Shown here: positions 11,092 through 21,206 of the stretch, piece after piece | How positions within the stretch are numbered: position 1 is the first letter of the stretch | Layout: each line of letters begins with the position of its first letter | Assembly: GCA_037367405.1 (NCBI GenBank) | Contig: JAZKJV010002334.1 | Coordinates: forward strand, 186,001 to 250,000 | Direction of reading: 5' to 3' | Source of the DNA: Ottelia alismoides | Taxonomy: Eukaryota; Streptophyta; Magnoliopsida; Alismatales; Hydrocharitaceae | DNA length: 64,000 nucleotides | Notes under the pieces: generated by a model | Databases searched by the model: none | What the model was told of the DNA's origin: nothing | Seen by the model: the letters and a program-made list of their open reading frames with translations, nothing else | Translations under genes and position numbers: made by a program

Positions 11092-14000
11092 TGATGAATC
11101 TCGTATTCATCACTCTAAATCTCATTTATTAAGCTCAAATCCCTTAAAATAAACGGCATTTTAGCATCTATTCTGCATAATTAGCATTCATGCATGATTT
11201 CATAAGAATTGCATTTTAGCACAAAAATCTACACAAAATAAGAAGCCAAAAATTCAAGCCAAAATGACCTGTAAATAGCCTAACTTCCCTGATTTTTAAC
11301 TCATTCATACTAACTCCGAATGACTCAAAACCACTTCCACTGTGTACATATCACTAACAAGAATAAAGGAAAAATACAAAAAAATAACTAACCCAAATAG
11401 GTGGATCAAAAACCTAAACCCTAATTTCAGGATTTTCGGACTAAAAGCCACATATCTTCCTCATCCAGTGTCCGTTTTAATCCTACTCACTTTTGAACTA
11501 ATGTACATTCAATTACCTTCAAAACGAGACCAAGTTCAAGTGAATCGGAGCTCATATGTGAAAGTTGGGTTTTGGGCCTCTTTTGTATATTGTATATTTT
11601 AGCTATTTTTGACCTAATATTTTATGTACATATTTTATATATTAATAAAAACTCAAAAAAATTAGATTAAGGTATCTTTATTTATCTTTGATTTTATCGA
11701 AATTTTTCCGGATTTTTATCTGTTCTTAAAAATGACATAAAAATTACAAAACCCCAAAATCAAGGTATTCTATGTACATGGGACACCCCAAAAATACCAC
11801 TTTGTGCAAATAATCAATTTTGATTTTGATGTCTTCATGAAAGTTGTAGATCTCATCGAGACGAGCAACTTTCGTGAAGAAACTTTTTCGATCCGAGTCA
11901 TTTACTATTTATTTTCGATTTTACAAACAAATTATTTTCTGAATTATCTGGTGCTGACACGTGGCAGCACCTGGTGCCGCCACGTGTCAGCCGTTTTTAG
12001 CCGTTTTAAATATCGGTTTTTTATAAAAAAAATTTATAAAATAAAAAAAAATAAAAATAAAAAAATTAAATAAATAAAAATAAAAATAAATAAATACGCC
12101 GCACGTGCGAAGCACGTGCCTCCCAGGCACGTGCCCGCGCCAATCCTCTTTACGCCCCCAGGAAGCCACGTGGCACTACCAAGGCCGTCCGATCTCGGCC
12201 GATCGGACGGCGCCTGTAGTTCATCTTCCTCCCCTTTCCTCTTTGGGCCGCCGCCACCCCGCGTCGCCCCCGCGAATCTCGCCGCCGCCAATCCCCTCGC
12301 CGTCCCCGATCTCCCTCGAATCTCGCTGCCGCGTATCTCGCGGCCAAATCTCGTCCGTGCACCACCTTCCATCTCCGGAGCCCCCCCTAAGCCCTATAAA
12401 ACCAAATGCGTCGCCCCTCCATAGAACCCATCTGTCGATTGCACGAGCCGAGGACACCGGTGGTGACAGCCCGGTGCCCTCGTCTTCTCCGGCGAGATCC
12501 GAGCCTTCGTGGCTCGTTGCAGCGCCACCTACCCCGGCCGTACTGCCCCAGCTCTGTTCTTCAACATCGAGCCAACGACATCGCCATTATCTCCGCCTTC
12601 GCCATTGCCAAAGCTCAACCAAACGACGACGACTCCGCCTACGCTATCCACTTCGCCTCCATCTCCGTCTCGCCTACGCCTCTGCGCAGCCGACCACCGT
12701 CGCACCTCCAACGACGATATCATCGCCACCCCCGCCTCTTCATCGACCTTCACTACTCCGCCTACTACGCGCCATTATCGTCAACCTCCAGCGCTCCAAG
12801 CTTCTCTACGACGTCATAGCCACCAGCTTCAACTTCGTCGCGCCACCAGAGGTCCACCAGCCATCTTCTTCACCACCGCCGTCGCCACTTCACCAGAGCA
12901 GACGCCAGCCCTGCCGAGCTCGCGGGACCTCCGTCGTCTTCTTCGACCGGGCTCGGAGCCCGAGGCCCCAGCACGTGCCACGCACGTGCGTGGGGAACAA
13001 CCTCCAGCACCCAGCCCCGGGTCACGTGCCTAGCACGTGACCGCGGGGCCATTTGCACACAGCCCCTCGGAGCTTCCTCAATTGGCGTATCAGTCCACCA
13101 AGCCAAGGGCACATGCGCAGCACGTGCCCTTGGGTAAATTGCAAAGACACCCCCGGGTTTTTGGTAATTACGAGTACACCCCCTACTGCATTTTATATTT
13201 ATTTATTTGCATTTGTAACCCTGTGTTCCCCCTCTAGTTCGAACATCTTCTTTACATTATTTTCTTAATCCAAAAATTGCATGATGTTTGTTAATTAATT
13301 CTCTACGCTTTGACATACTGTGGATAATTTTGTGATTGATGGTTAATTAATAAATAATTGTTTTATGGACATTTGCATATTTTACCCATTTCTTGCTCTA
13401 GACTTCATAAGTGATTACCCGTTGCTCTAAAAATCCCCAAAAAATCACATTTTGTAGAGTCAATTGTTCTTAACATTGTGTCCGAAAAGATTTGCATTTG
13501 CATGCATATGTTGTCCTATAAAAATCATTTCGCACATTTCACTATTTAATTTTTAATAGGTATTAGATCTCACATTTTTGAGGATTAGGATTTTTCTAAG
13601 ATCAATCACCTAGTGATAGATCTTGGATAATTTTTGTTCTCGAAAATAAGTAGGTTTAGTATTTATTATAATTAAAATATTGAAATTTATTCTGTTTGCA
13701 TTTAAAAATCCATAAAAAATTCATATTGCATCCAAAAATTCCAAAAAAATTACAGTGCACTCATTTCATCATATTTTACATCTCGGCCAAGTCTCGTATT
13801 TTCGGACATAGTTTGAACGTAATTCACATTTTAGTCCCTAAAATAGGCCGAATTCGCATATAACACCCTCCATTGCATTGAAAATTCTTAAAAAAAAAGA
13901 CCGCCTCGAAAACCGAACACGAACTTTGATAGACATCTCTCTAGATTGTTCCTTTGCCTCCTTGTGATCGACCTTGGGACTTGTCCAAGTAAAATAAATA

Positions 14001-14126
14001 TAAAACCACGAGATTAAAAATTGAATAACTTATTTGTGGTAGTTTCTTGACCGTTTCCGATTGCCGCCTATAACGCACGACACGATAAAAACAACTTCTT
14101 AAAATAGGCATATCGGATTCGTCACT
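11092..14126 (+). repeat. Family A 3' LTR
   Basis: 3035 bp, collinear with the 5' LTR. The same hairpins recur: terminal at 11092, CATGAAAGTTG hairpin at 11836-11876, G-box pair at about 11954-11988, and GCCGTCCGATC pair near 12184-12211. The TATA box CTATAAAA is at 12394-12401. It ends TCGTCA at 14126, followed by the CTTAC duplication. Confidence 0.92.
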
Positions 14127-14131
14127 TACCT

Positions 14132-14317
14132 TTTCCTGGATCTCGCCCATTTGATTGTTTTCGTGTGGTTAATTGGTTCCTACTTGCATTTCGTAATCGG
14201 ATAATGGATTGGAAATATATGACGTTAATAATATTAATCTGTCATACGTTTATTTCTTTTCATTGTAATCCGTATGATTACTGTTTAATATATGCATGTT
14301 TGTTCCTATTTGCAACA
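14132..14317 (+). repeat. Copia-1 5' LTR, last 186 bp
   Basis: Continues the LTR interrupted at 2653 and matches about 19745-19930 of the right LTR, ending GCAACA. The sequence right after it (14318 onward) has no TGG-initial primer site, so the tRNA primer cannot be named. Confidence 0.88.
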
Positions 14318-14353
14318 ATCTTAGAGAGGATTTCCGGAACCGATTATAAAATT

Positions 14354-15318
14354 ATGTCGGAAACCATGTTTAAATCGAGGGTAGATATGACGGGTATGCC
14401 AGAAAAGTTCGATAGACAGAACTTTAAGCGTTGGCAACAACGCATGAAGATCTGATTAACCACCATAGGGTTAATCTCGATGCTTGAAACCGACTGTCCT
14501 ACGATGGTGATGGAAAACCCCTCACCCGATAGTCAGAAGGCGCAATCTGCGTGGAAGAAACGTGACCGTATATGTCATGGTTGCATCTTGTTGGCTCTGT
14601 CCAACATGTTGTTTGACGTGTACTGTTCATCCACGCAGACTGCGAAGGGACTACGGGAAGATTTGGATCGGAAGTATAATACCGAAGACCTCGATATTGA
14701 GAAATACTCCGTGGCCAAGTTTTTGAAGTTTTCCATGGCCGAGGGAAAGTCAGTTTCTGAACAGGCATACGAGTTTTTACTCCTGCTCCATGGTTTAGAA
14801 GATATCAAAATGAAACTTTCAGAGAAGTTTCAAGTCATGTGCATCATAGAAAAATTCCCCAAGTCATAGGAAGACTTCGGCATGACCCTGAAACACAGGA
14901 AGGGAAAAATCTTTATAGATGACTTGATGGTAGCAATTGCCATAGATGAGGAACACAGGAAACAAAAACCTGTGCTTCCTGTTGACATTCAGGCTAAGGT
15001 TAATCTTATGACCTCGAAGGGAAAAGATAAGAAAGGAAGGGTCCTAATAACAATAAAATGAAATCAAAGGGCAAGATCCAGAAAAAGGCAAAGAATAAAC
15101 CCTGCTGGCACTGCAATCATGTTGACCATTGGAAGAAAGTCTGTCCGTCCTTGAAGGCTCAACCTAAGGCTGCAGACGGGAGTCCACAAGTGAATATGAT
15201 CACTATGGGACTCGGGGCTAGCAAGGGGTATGTCTCTGTAAAACCTGAACTATACCATATCTATGATCCAAATGAGTGGCTCGTAGATACGAGAGCCAAT
15301 GTAAATATCAATTCTGAC
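14354..15318 (+). pseudogene. Copia-1 gag and zinc knuckle, protease remnant
   Basis: Starts at ATG 14354. Gag words include FDRQNFKRWQQRM, DRKYNTEDLDIEKYSVAKFL and IIEKFPKS. A CX2CX4HX4C zinc knuckle (C-WH-C-NHVD-H-WKKV-C) lies near 15103. A protease-site remnant near 15283 reads LVDTRAN where the family has LxDSGAS, so the catalytic Asp-Ser-Gly is lost. In-frame stops occur at about 14453, 14867 and 15319, and the frame shifts between 14870 and 15058. Gag would package the RNA, but this copy cannot make it. Confidence 0.85.
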
Positions 15319-15324
15319 TGAACT

Positions 15325-16560
15325 TTGTTTTCTTCTTATCATACCTGCAATGGTGGGACTGTGAAGATGGGGAACGATTCTGCAGCAAGAATGCTAGGGT
15401 CGGGACAAGTCAACTTGAGGTTCTCCTCTGGACGTGTCTGGACGTTGCATAGGGTGCTGCATGTTCCTGACATCAAGAAGAATGTTTTATCTGGATCTAT
15501 CTTAGTTAGAAATGGTTTTGAGTTAAACTTTAAATATAATAAAGCAGTTATTCTGAGATATGGCATCTTTTATGGAAAAGGCTATTTGACTGATTTTGAT
15601 TTGTTGTTTAGAATTAGATGTGATTCAGTAAACATTAATGAATTAAATGTTTTGAATTCTAAATATTCTAGTTCTGTGTCTCATGTTGTGAATAATCTAT
15701 AATCTTGTGATCTGTGGCATGGTAGATTGGGACATGTAAACTTAAATTCAATTAAAAGAATGATGAATTTAGAATTGATTCCTAAACACATAATTGATAA
15801 AACTTAAAAATGTGAAATCTGTGTACAAGCTAAGACACCTAGGAAGTCTTTTCAATATGTCTCTAGAGATAGTGAGATCTTGGATCTAGTGCACATGGAT
15901 ATCTGTAAATTTAATGGTGTGTTGACCCGAGACAATAAGAAATACTTTATCACCTTTATAGATGATGGCAGTAGATACTGCTATGTATATCTAATGAAAA
16001 CCAAGGATGAAGCCTTAGAGAAATTTCTTATATTTAAGAATGAGGCTGAGACACAAACAGGAAAAGTGCTTAAACGCCTTAGGTCAGATAGAGGAGGTGA
16101 ATATACCTCTAACTTATTTGATGAACAATGCAAATCGTTTGGCATAGTTCATGAAGTTACGACCCCATATTCACCGCAATCAAATGGAATAGCAGAACAG
16201 AAAAATAAAACCTTAACTGACATTATCAATGCTCTCTTACAAAGTTATGGACTTCCAACCTATATGTGGGGAGAAGCCTTGAATACGGCTTGTCATATTC
16301 TGAATAGGGTTCCTCCAAGACATATGGAAAAGTGTCCCTTTGAACTTTCGAGAAATAGGAAACCGAGTTTAAGATATCTCAAAGTGTGAGGCTGTCTCGT
16401 TAAAGTTTTAGTCACAGAACACAAGAGAAAGAAACTTGTTCCTAAAACTGTTGATGCGGTCTTCTTAGGTTACTTGGAAAATAGCTATACATATAGGTTC
16501 TTGTTAATTCGTCCGAGATACCGGGCATAGATGTCAACACTATTGTTGAACTCCGTGATC
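15325..16560 (+). pseudogene. Copia-1 GAG-pre-integrase and integrase
   Basis: [14 protein letters not shown] (near 15713) is the GAG-pre-integrase domain. The CEICVQAKTPR zinc-finger half and a retroviral-type core follow: DLVHMDICKF, FIDDGSRYCYVY, RSDRGGEYTS and SPQSNGIAEQKNKTL, which carry the acidic DDE residues. Stops at about 15806 and 16387 and a frameshift after 16389 break it. The enzyme would insert cDNA into the genome; here it is a fossil. Confidence 0.87.
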
Positions 16561-16586
16561 CTACCTTCTTTGAGGATGTCTTTCCA

Positions 16587-18380
16587 TTGAAGACCGGGAT
16601 TCCTCAGAATCTGACCATTGAGGGTGCCTCTACATCAGGATCTATTCCAGATCAAGTGGAAATAATAACGAATGTGGGGGTTGAGACTCAACCTGAACCC
16701 AATGATCTTTCTGAAGAGATTGAGCCAAAGAGGAGTAAAAGGTCTTGGATAGCCAAGGATCTGTGTAGCGACTTTGTTGTCTACAAGATCGAGGGTGATC
16801 CACCAAGTTACAAGGAAGCCATGGCTTCATCTGAAGCAAAACAATGGAAGGAAGCCATCAAATCTGAAATGGATTCCATTATGGATAATGGAATTTAGGA
16901 GTTGATTGATTTACCGAAAGGGTGCTCTACCATTGGGTACAAGTGGGTGTTTAAGAGAAAGCTTAGACCTGACAGATAAATTGAAAAGTATAAAGCCAGA
17001 TTAGTTGCCAAGGGCTTTAGGCAAAAGGAAGGTATCGATTATTTTGATACCTATTCCCCTGTGACTAGGATAACCACAATGCGGATGCTCATAGCATTGG
17101 CATCTGTATATAATCTCTCTATCCTACAGATGGATGTGAAGACCGTCTTCTTGCATGGCGATCTTGAGGAAGAGATCTATATAGATCAACCTGATGGGCT
17201 TGTGACTCCTGGGAATGAGGGAAAGGTTTTCAAGCTTGTCAAATCCCTTTATGGATTGAAACAAGCACCAAAGCAGTGACATGAAAAATTTGACAATTCT
17301 ATTTTATCATGTGGCTTTAAGGTTCATGAATCCGATAAGTGTGTCTATTCTAAGGTGAAAGGTGATGAGTGCATTGTCTTGTGCCTATATGTTGATGACA
17401 TATTGTTGTTCGGATCACATATGAGGATTAGTAATGAGACTAAGGCATTCTTAAGTAGCAAGTTTGAGATGAAGGACATGGGTGTTGCTGATGTGATCTT
17501 GGGTCTCAAACTGACAAGGTCAGTTGATGGGATCGTAATTTCTCAATCTCACTATGTTGAGAAGGTACTTGAGAAATTTGGATATCAAGATTGCAAAGCT
17601 ATAAGCACTCCCTTTCATTCATCCAAAACGTTGTTTAAGAATAAAAGTGGAGTACCTGTAGCTCAGCTAAGGTATTCAGAAGTGATAGGAAGTTTAATAT
17701 ATCTTGCAAATTGCACGAGACCTGATATTTCATTCTCGGTTGCAAAACTGAGTAGATACACTAGCTGTCCTGATCGTACTCACTGGGAGGCTCTGGATCG
17801 AGTACTGAAATACTTGAAGGGAACTATTTCCCTTGGTTTGCATTATGGTAGACATCCTTCTGTACTAGAAGGATACAATGATGTAAGCTGGATAGGGAAA
17901 ATAGAGGAGTCTAGGAGTAATGGTGTTACAGGGTATGTATTTACCCTTGGAGGCGGTGCAGTCTCCTGAAGGTCTGTGAAGCAGACCATTCTAGCTCGAT
18001 CCACCTTTGAGGTCGAGCTGTATGCTTTGGATACCATTGGAATTGAGGCTGAATGGCTAAGGGAACTTCTGTCTGAAATTCCCATGTTAGGTCAGCATGT
18101 TCCTGCGATCTCGGTACATTGTGATAATATGACCACAATTGCCAATATGAAGAGTTCAAAGTTCAATCAGAAAACAAGGAGACACGTCCAAATCAGACTT
18201 AAGACATTAAGGGATTTGGTGTCTCGAGGGTTGTTGGTTGTGGATTTTGTTGGATCCAAAGACAACACGACAGGTCCATTGACTAAGGGACTTGATAGAT
18301 CTTTAGTCCTAAAGTCTAGGCTTGGGATGGGACTGAGACCCATTGGGAGTTCCTCAGCAGTAGCAACCCAACATATCTGA
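16587..18380 (+). pseudogene. Copia-1 reverse transcriptase and RNase H
   Basis: RT motifs in order are KQWKEAIKSEMDSI, KYKARLVAKGF, QMDVKTVFLHGDLEEEIY, SLYGLKQAPKQ and the catalytic box LYVDDILLFG (about 17388). RNase H words follow: SLIYLANCTRPDI, GYNDVSW, ILARSTFEVELYAL and CDNMTTIANM, ending GLRPIGSSS. Stops interrupt it near 16897, 16977, 17277 and 17967. Three of these stand where the family keeps Trp, consistent with G-to-A decay. The block stays in one frame from 16587 to the final stop at 18378-18380. Confidence 0.9.
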
Positions 18381-18917
18381 GTGGAGATCCCACAAAGTAG
18401 GTTCAATGTGGTAATAACAAGCTGTTTGGAGAACTGGTTGACACTCTAATTTTAATACGTAAGCATGAGTGTCTTATCCCTGGAAGCCTGAGTGCCATTT
18501 AAGCTACAAGTTTAGGAAGAGCGTAGGCTCTGAATGGGTTCAAGCCTTTGGGCAGGATGTTAGCAGTGCATCCTTGGAGAATGCCACCTATGTGAGTGTT
18601 ACTGTGAGTCGCAGTTAAAGGAAGATGGTCTTTCTTGAACACACTCATGAAACAGGATAAGGGTGCATGGCCTTTAAGAGCACCAACCCTGAAGATTGCA
18701 CTAAGAACAACGTTTTGTTGTTTCTACCGTATACTTTAACATCAAGGTCTGAAGTTTAAGACGTAGTTCACTTCGTTCCTGTTAAAGTGAAAGTAGTAAA
18801 CTCAGGTAGAGGTTCAAATCGGAAGGTACCTTTACTGAAAGCAAAGTGTGGGCAGCCGAAAGAAGTCTCTTAAATATTTTTGAATCTCCTTTTCAAATTG
18901 GTGAATTCGTAGGGGAT

Positions 18918-19930
18918 TGTTGTATTAAAAAAATTGTATTTAGGTTTTTATTGGAAAACCTATATAATTACAATTGGAATTAATTTGGTTTCAATTTGGA
19001 AACCAAATGGTTTGGAGGGAAAGTTAGAAATTCCCAAATTTGAAACATTGATGAGTTTGGGTTGAAGTTTAGTACCATATCTTAGAGATCTAAACTTTTG
19101 GTGGACTTATATATGAGTCCCCACCCCAAGCTCTTTAGCAATAGTAGAGAGGAGGAATGAAGGACCACACACGCGCGTGCGTGTGCGCTCCGCTCCGTCT
19201 CCGGCTCGGGAGAGTCAATTCGGATCTCGATACTTTTGATGCGGGTTTCATTTGGCTGATCGATTAAATTAATCAAGCAGATTAATTTAATTTCGATCAT
19301 ATTGGGAATCAGACTTGATTCAAATGGCTCGACTTAGCCGCGGTTTTGGAATCCGAAAGGACACGACCGTTGAGGGGCGTTTTCGGAAACCGAAGGGACC
19401 GCGTGCTGGGGCACGCGAGATCCTCTTTTTATATCCCTCACCCGACGCCGTCTTTCTTCACTCGCAAGAAAAACTCGCCGTCCCTCTTGTTCTCTCTCGC
19501 ACCTGCGACTCTGTTTCTTCTCGGCTGCAAGTTCTCAGAGGTGCTTTTGAGGACGGTCTCGTCGGTGTGCGCGGACGAAGACCGTGAACCGTCGTATTCT
19601 GGGAGCGGATCGCCGGTACCCTTCGCACCGGTATTGTGGGGGGCGAAATCCTCTCTAAGGACAGTCCATTTCATGGACGCTTGGGTGATCTCTGAACTAA
19701 TCTTTCTTGTATTTTGTTTGCCGCAATTTATTTATTGCTTACCTTTTCCTGGATCTCGCCCATTTGATTGTTTCCGTGTGGTTAATTGGTTCCAACTTGC
19801 ATTTCGTAATCGGATAATGGATTGTAAATATATGACGTTAATAATATTAATCTGTGATACGTTTATTTCCGTTCATTGTAATCCGTAGGATTACTGTTTA
19901 ATATATGCATGTTTGTTCCTGTTTGCAACA
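18918..19930 (+). repeat. Copia-1 3' LTR
   Basis: A 1013-bp LTR, TGTTG...CAACA, preceded by a short purine run AGGGGAT at 18911-18917 as the likely polypurine tract. The TATA-like word of the left LTR recurs near 19105. Differences from the left LTR are scattered and clearly more frequent than those between the two family A LTRs. Confidence 0.9.
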
Positions 19931-20340
19931 CATGTTCATCTTCTCCCCCTGCATATGCCTTTCTTCGAATGGCACCTTTCTTGTGAGCAGCTCGAAGCAT
20001 ATCACGGAGAAGTTGTACACGTCCGTCTTCTCGGTGTACCTGGACTCGCAAGCCTGCTGCTCATCCATAAACATTTCCTTCACGTACCAGATCCCCCAGG
20101 CTGAGTGCCGGCAGCGTTGCCGACGATCCTCATCAACCGTCCGAAGTCGCTGATCTTCACCTGGAGGTACCCATCTGAACTAAAGCTCCTCTGCCTCACT
20201 AGAATGTTGGAAGGATTCAAATTCCGGTAGCAAATCTTTCTGGAATGGAGATACTCCATGCTGCACATGATCTGGAGCATTATGTCGACCGTAACCGGCA
20301 ACGGGAACAGGAATTCATTCCAAACAAACTCCTGCTGGAA
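19931..20340 (-). pseudogene. 5' part of the same MLKL/DUF1221-type kinase
   Basis: The minus-strand frame reads PLPVTVDIMLQI, MEYLHSRKICYRNLNPSNIL, VKISDFG, then, after a one-base shift in a GGGG run near 20090, WYVKEMFMDE, RYTEKTDVYNFSVICFELL and KVPFEERHMQGEKMN. The HRD site is YRN, the DFG motif is kept, and the APE motif is replaced by VKE, so it is pseudokinase-like, as known for the MLKL-type group. It joins 1319-1824 once Copia-1 is removed. The N-lobe and DUF1221 region are not found between 20341 and 21206, so the gene was probably already 5'-truncated. The frameshift plus the insertion mark it as dead. Confidence 0.82.
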
Positions 20341-21206
20341 GTCATGCTTTTACAATCCTTACTTCTCCTACTAGATTCTGTATTCCTCCGGAATAACCTA
20401 TCAGATTTGTATTGAATTCAGAAGGTTAGTCCGAGAGTAATCGAACAACCAAACAAAATTAGTGTCCTTCATCCTCGACTTGCATGCCCCCTCCTTTCTC
20501 ATTCTTTCCGTCCATCCTCCAGACCCTCTTTCTCCTAATCTCTTCGTTCATGCTCGCTCCTTCTCAATGTTAGAGAGAGAGAAGGTGTGTTCAGATTTTA
20601 ATTTACCAAGTACGTTATGACTGCATATATATACAGAGAGAGAGTGTGTATGCTCGGTCTTTGTACGTTCACTTGTTTATCTAATCTATGCTCTAATTTC
20701 GTTATGTGCAACATAATTTAACCAAGCAAGGTATGAGAAACCCTAACACCAGTCAAATTTGCAGAGTGAAACTAACTCCAACCCATGCAAACAAATAAGA
20801 AGATTACACGATTCGTAATGTAGTTACTAAGATTTGAGGAGCTGTGATGCAACCACGAATGATCCCAGGAATATACATGCAAAATCCCCACAAATATTAC
20901 ATCTGCACATGCAACCGATTTCCACGTGGACAAGAAGAGGACACGAAAGCAAATAAAAGAAGAAGAAAAAAAAGAACGAACACGTCACCATAGTCCTTTA
21001 CTTCACACCGCATATATTGTTTATTATTATAATTAATAGCGTTACCCCCATTTCCCGCAAAGTCAACCTTCCTTTTAGAATCCACCGGTAAAAAAATTAA
21101 CACGGCAGCGGGAAGGGAACGAACTCCCCCCCCCCCTTCCCTCCAACGTCAACCGCCCGCCGTCCGCCGCGTCTCCGCCGATCCCCGAACCCTAACCCTA
21201 ACCTCG
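20341..21206 (+). promoter_or_regulatory. Intergenic DNA and presumed promoter/leader of the DOMON gene
   Basis: Lies between the kinase fragment and the DOMON ATG. It holds short GA-repeat tracts (20571-20580, 20633-20645) and a run of C at about 21127-21136. Two copies of CCCTAA lie just before the ATG (21187-21203), a telo-box-like word known from plant promoters and leaders of growth-related genes. A TATA box cannot be assigned with confidence. Confidence 0.45.

Larger units (their letters stand above)
2654..14126 (+). mobile_element. Family A: large non-autonomous LTR retrotransposon with serial polypurine tracts
   Basis: An 11.47-kb element flanked by a perfect 5-bp duplication CTTAC (2649-2653, 14127-14131). 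Its LTRs are 3033 bp (2654-5686) and 3035 bp (11092-14126), TG...CA, and differ at only about 1-2 positions per 100 in the stretches I compared. The primer site at 5689-5706 matches the 3' end of plant tRNA-Asp, as in Athila/Tat-type Ty3 elements. The interior encodes one gag/protease-like ORF (6897-9448) and no reverse transcriptase, RNase H or integrase, so it must borrow enzymes in trans. It lies inside the Copia-1 5' LTR. Its relation to Athila/Tat is inferred from the primer site, LTR length and protease-like fold. Confidence 0.93.
1825..19930 (+). mobile_element. Copia-1: Ty1/Copia LTR retrotransposon, decayed, hosting family A
   Basis: Two LTRs of about 1.01 kb begin TGTTG and end CAACA. 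The left LTR is 1825-2653 plus 14132-14317, split by the family A insertion. The right LTR is 18918-19930. Between them, in Copia order, lie gag with a zinc knuckle, a protease remnant, integrase, reverse transcriptase and RNase H (14354-18380), with many stops and frameshifts. The flanks CCTGT (1820-1824) and CATGT (19931-19935) differ at one base and are taken as an aged target duplication. Without the nested element it would be about 6.6 kb. It inserted into an exon of the MLKL-type kinase gene. The lineage is uncertain; gag and the C-terminus recall Tork-like elements. Confidence 0.9.
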
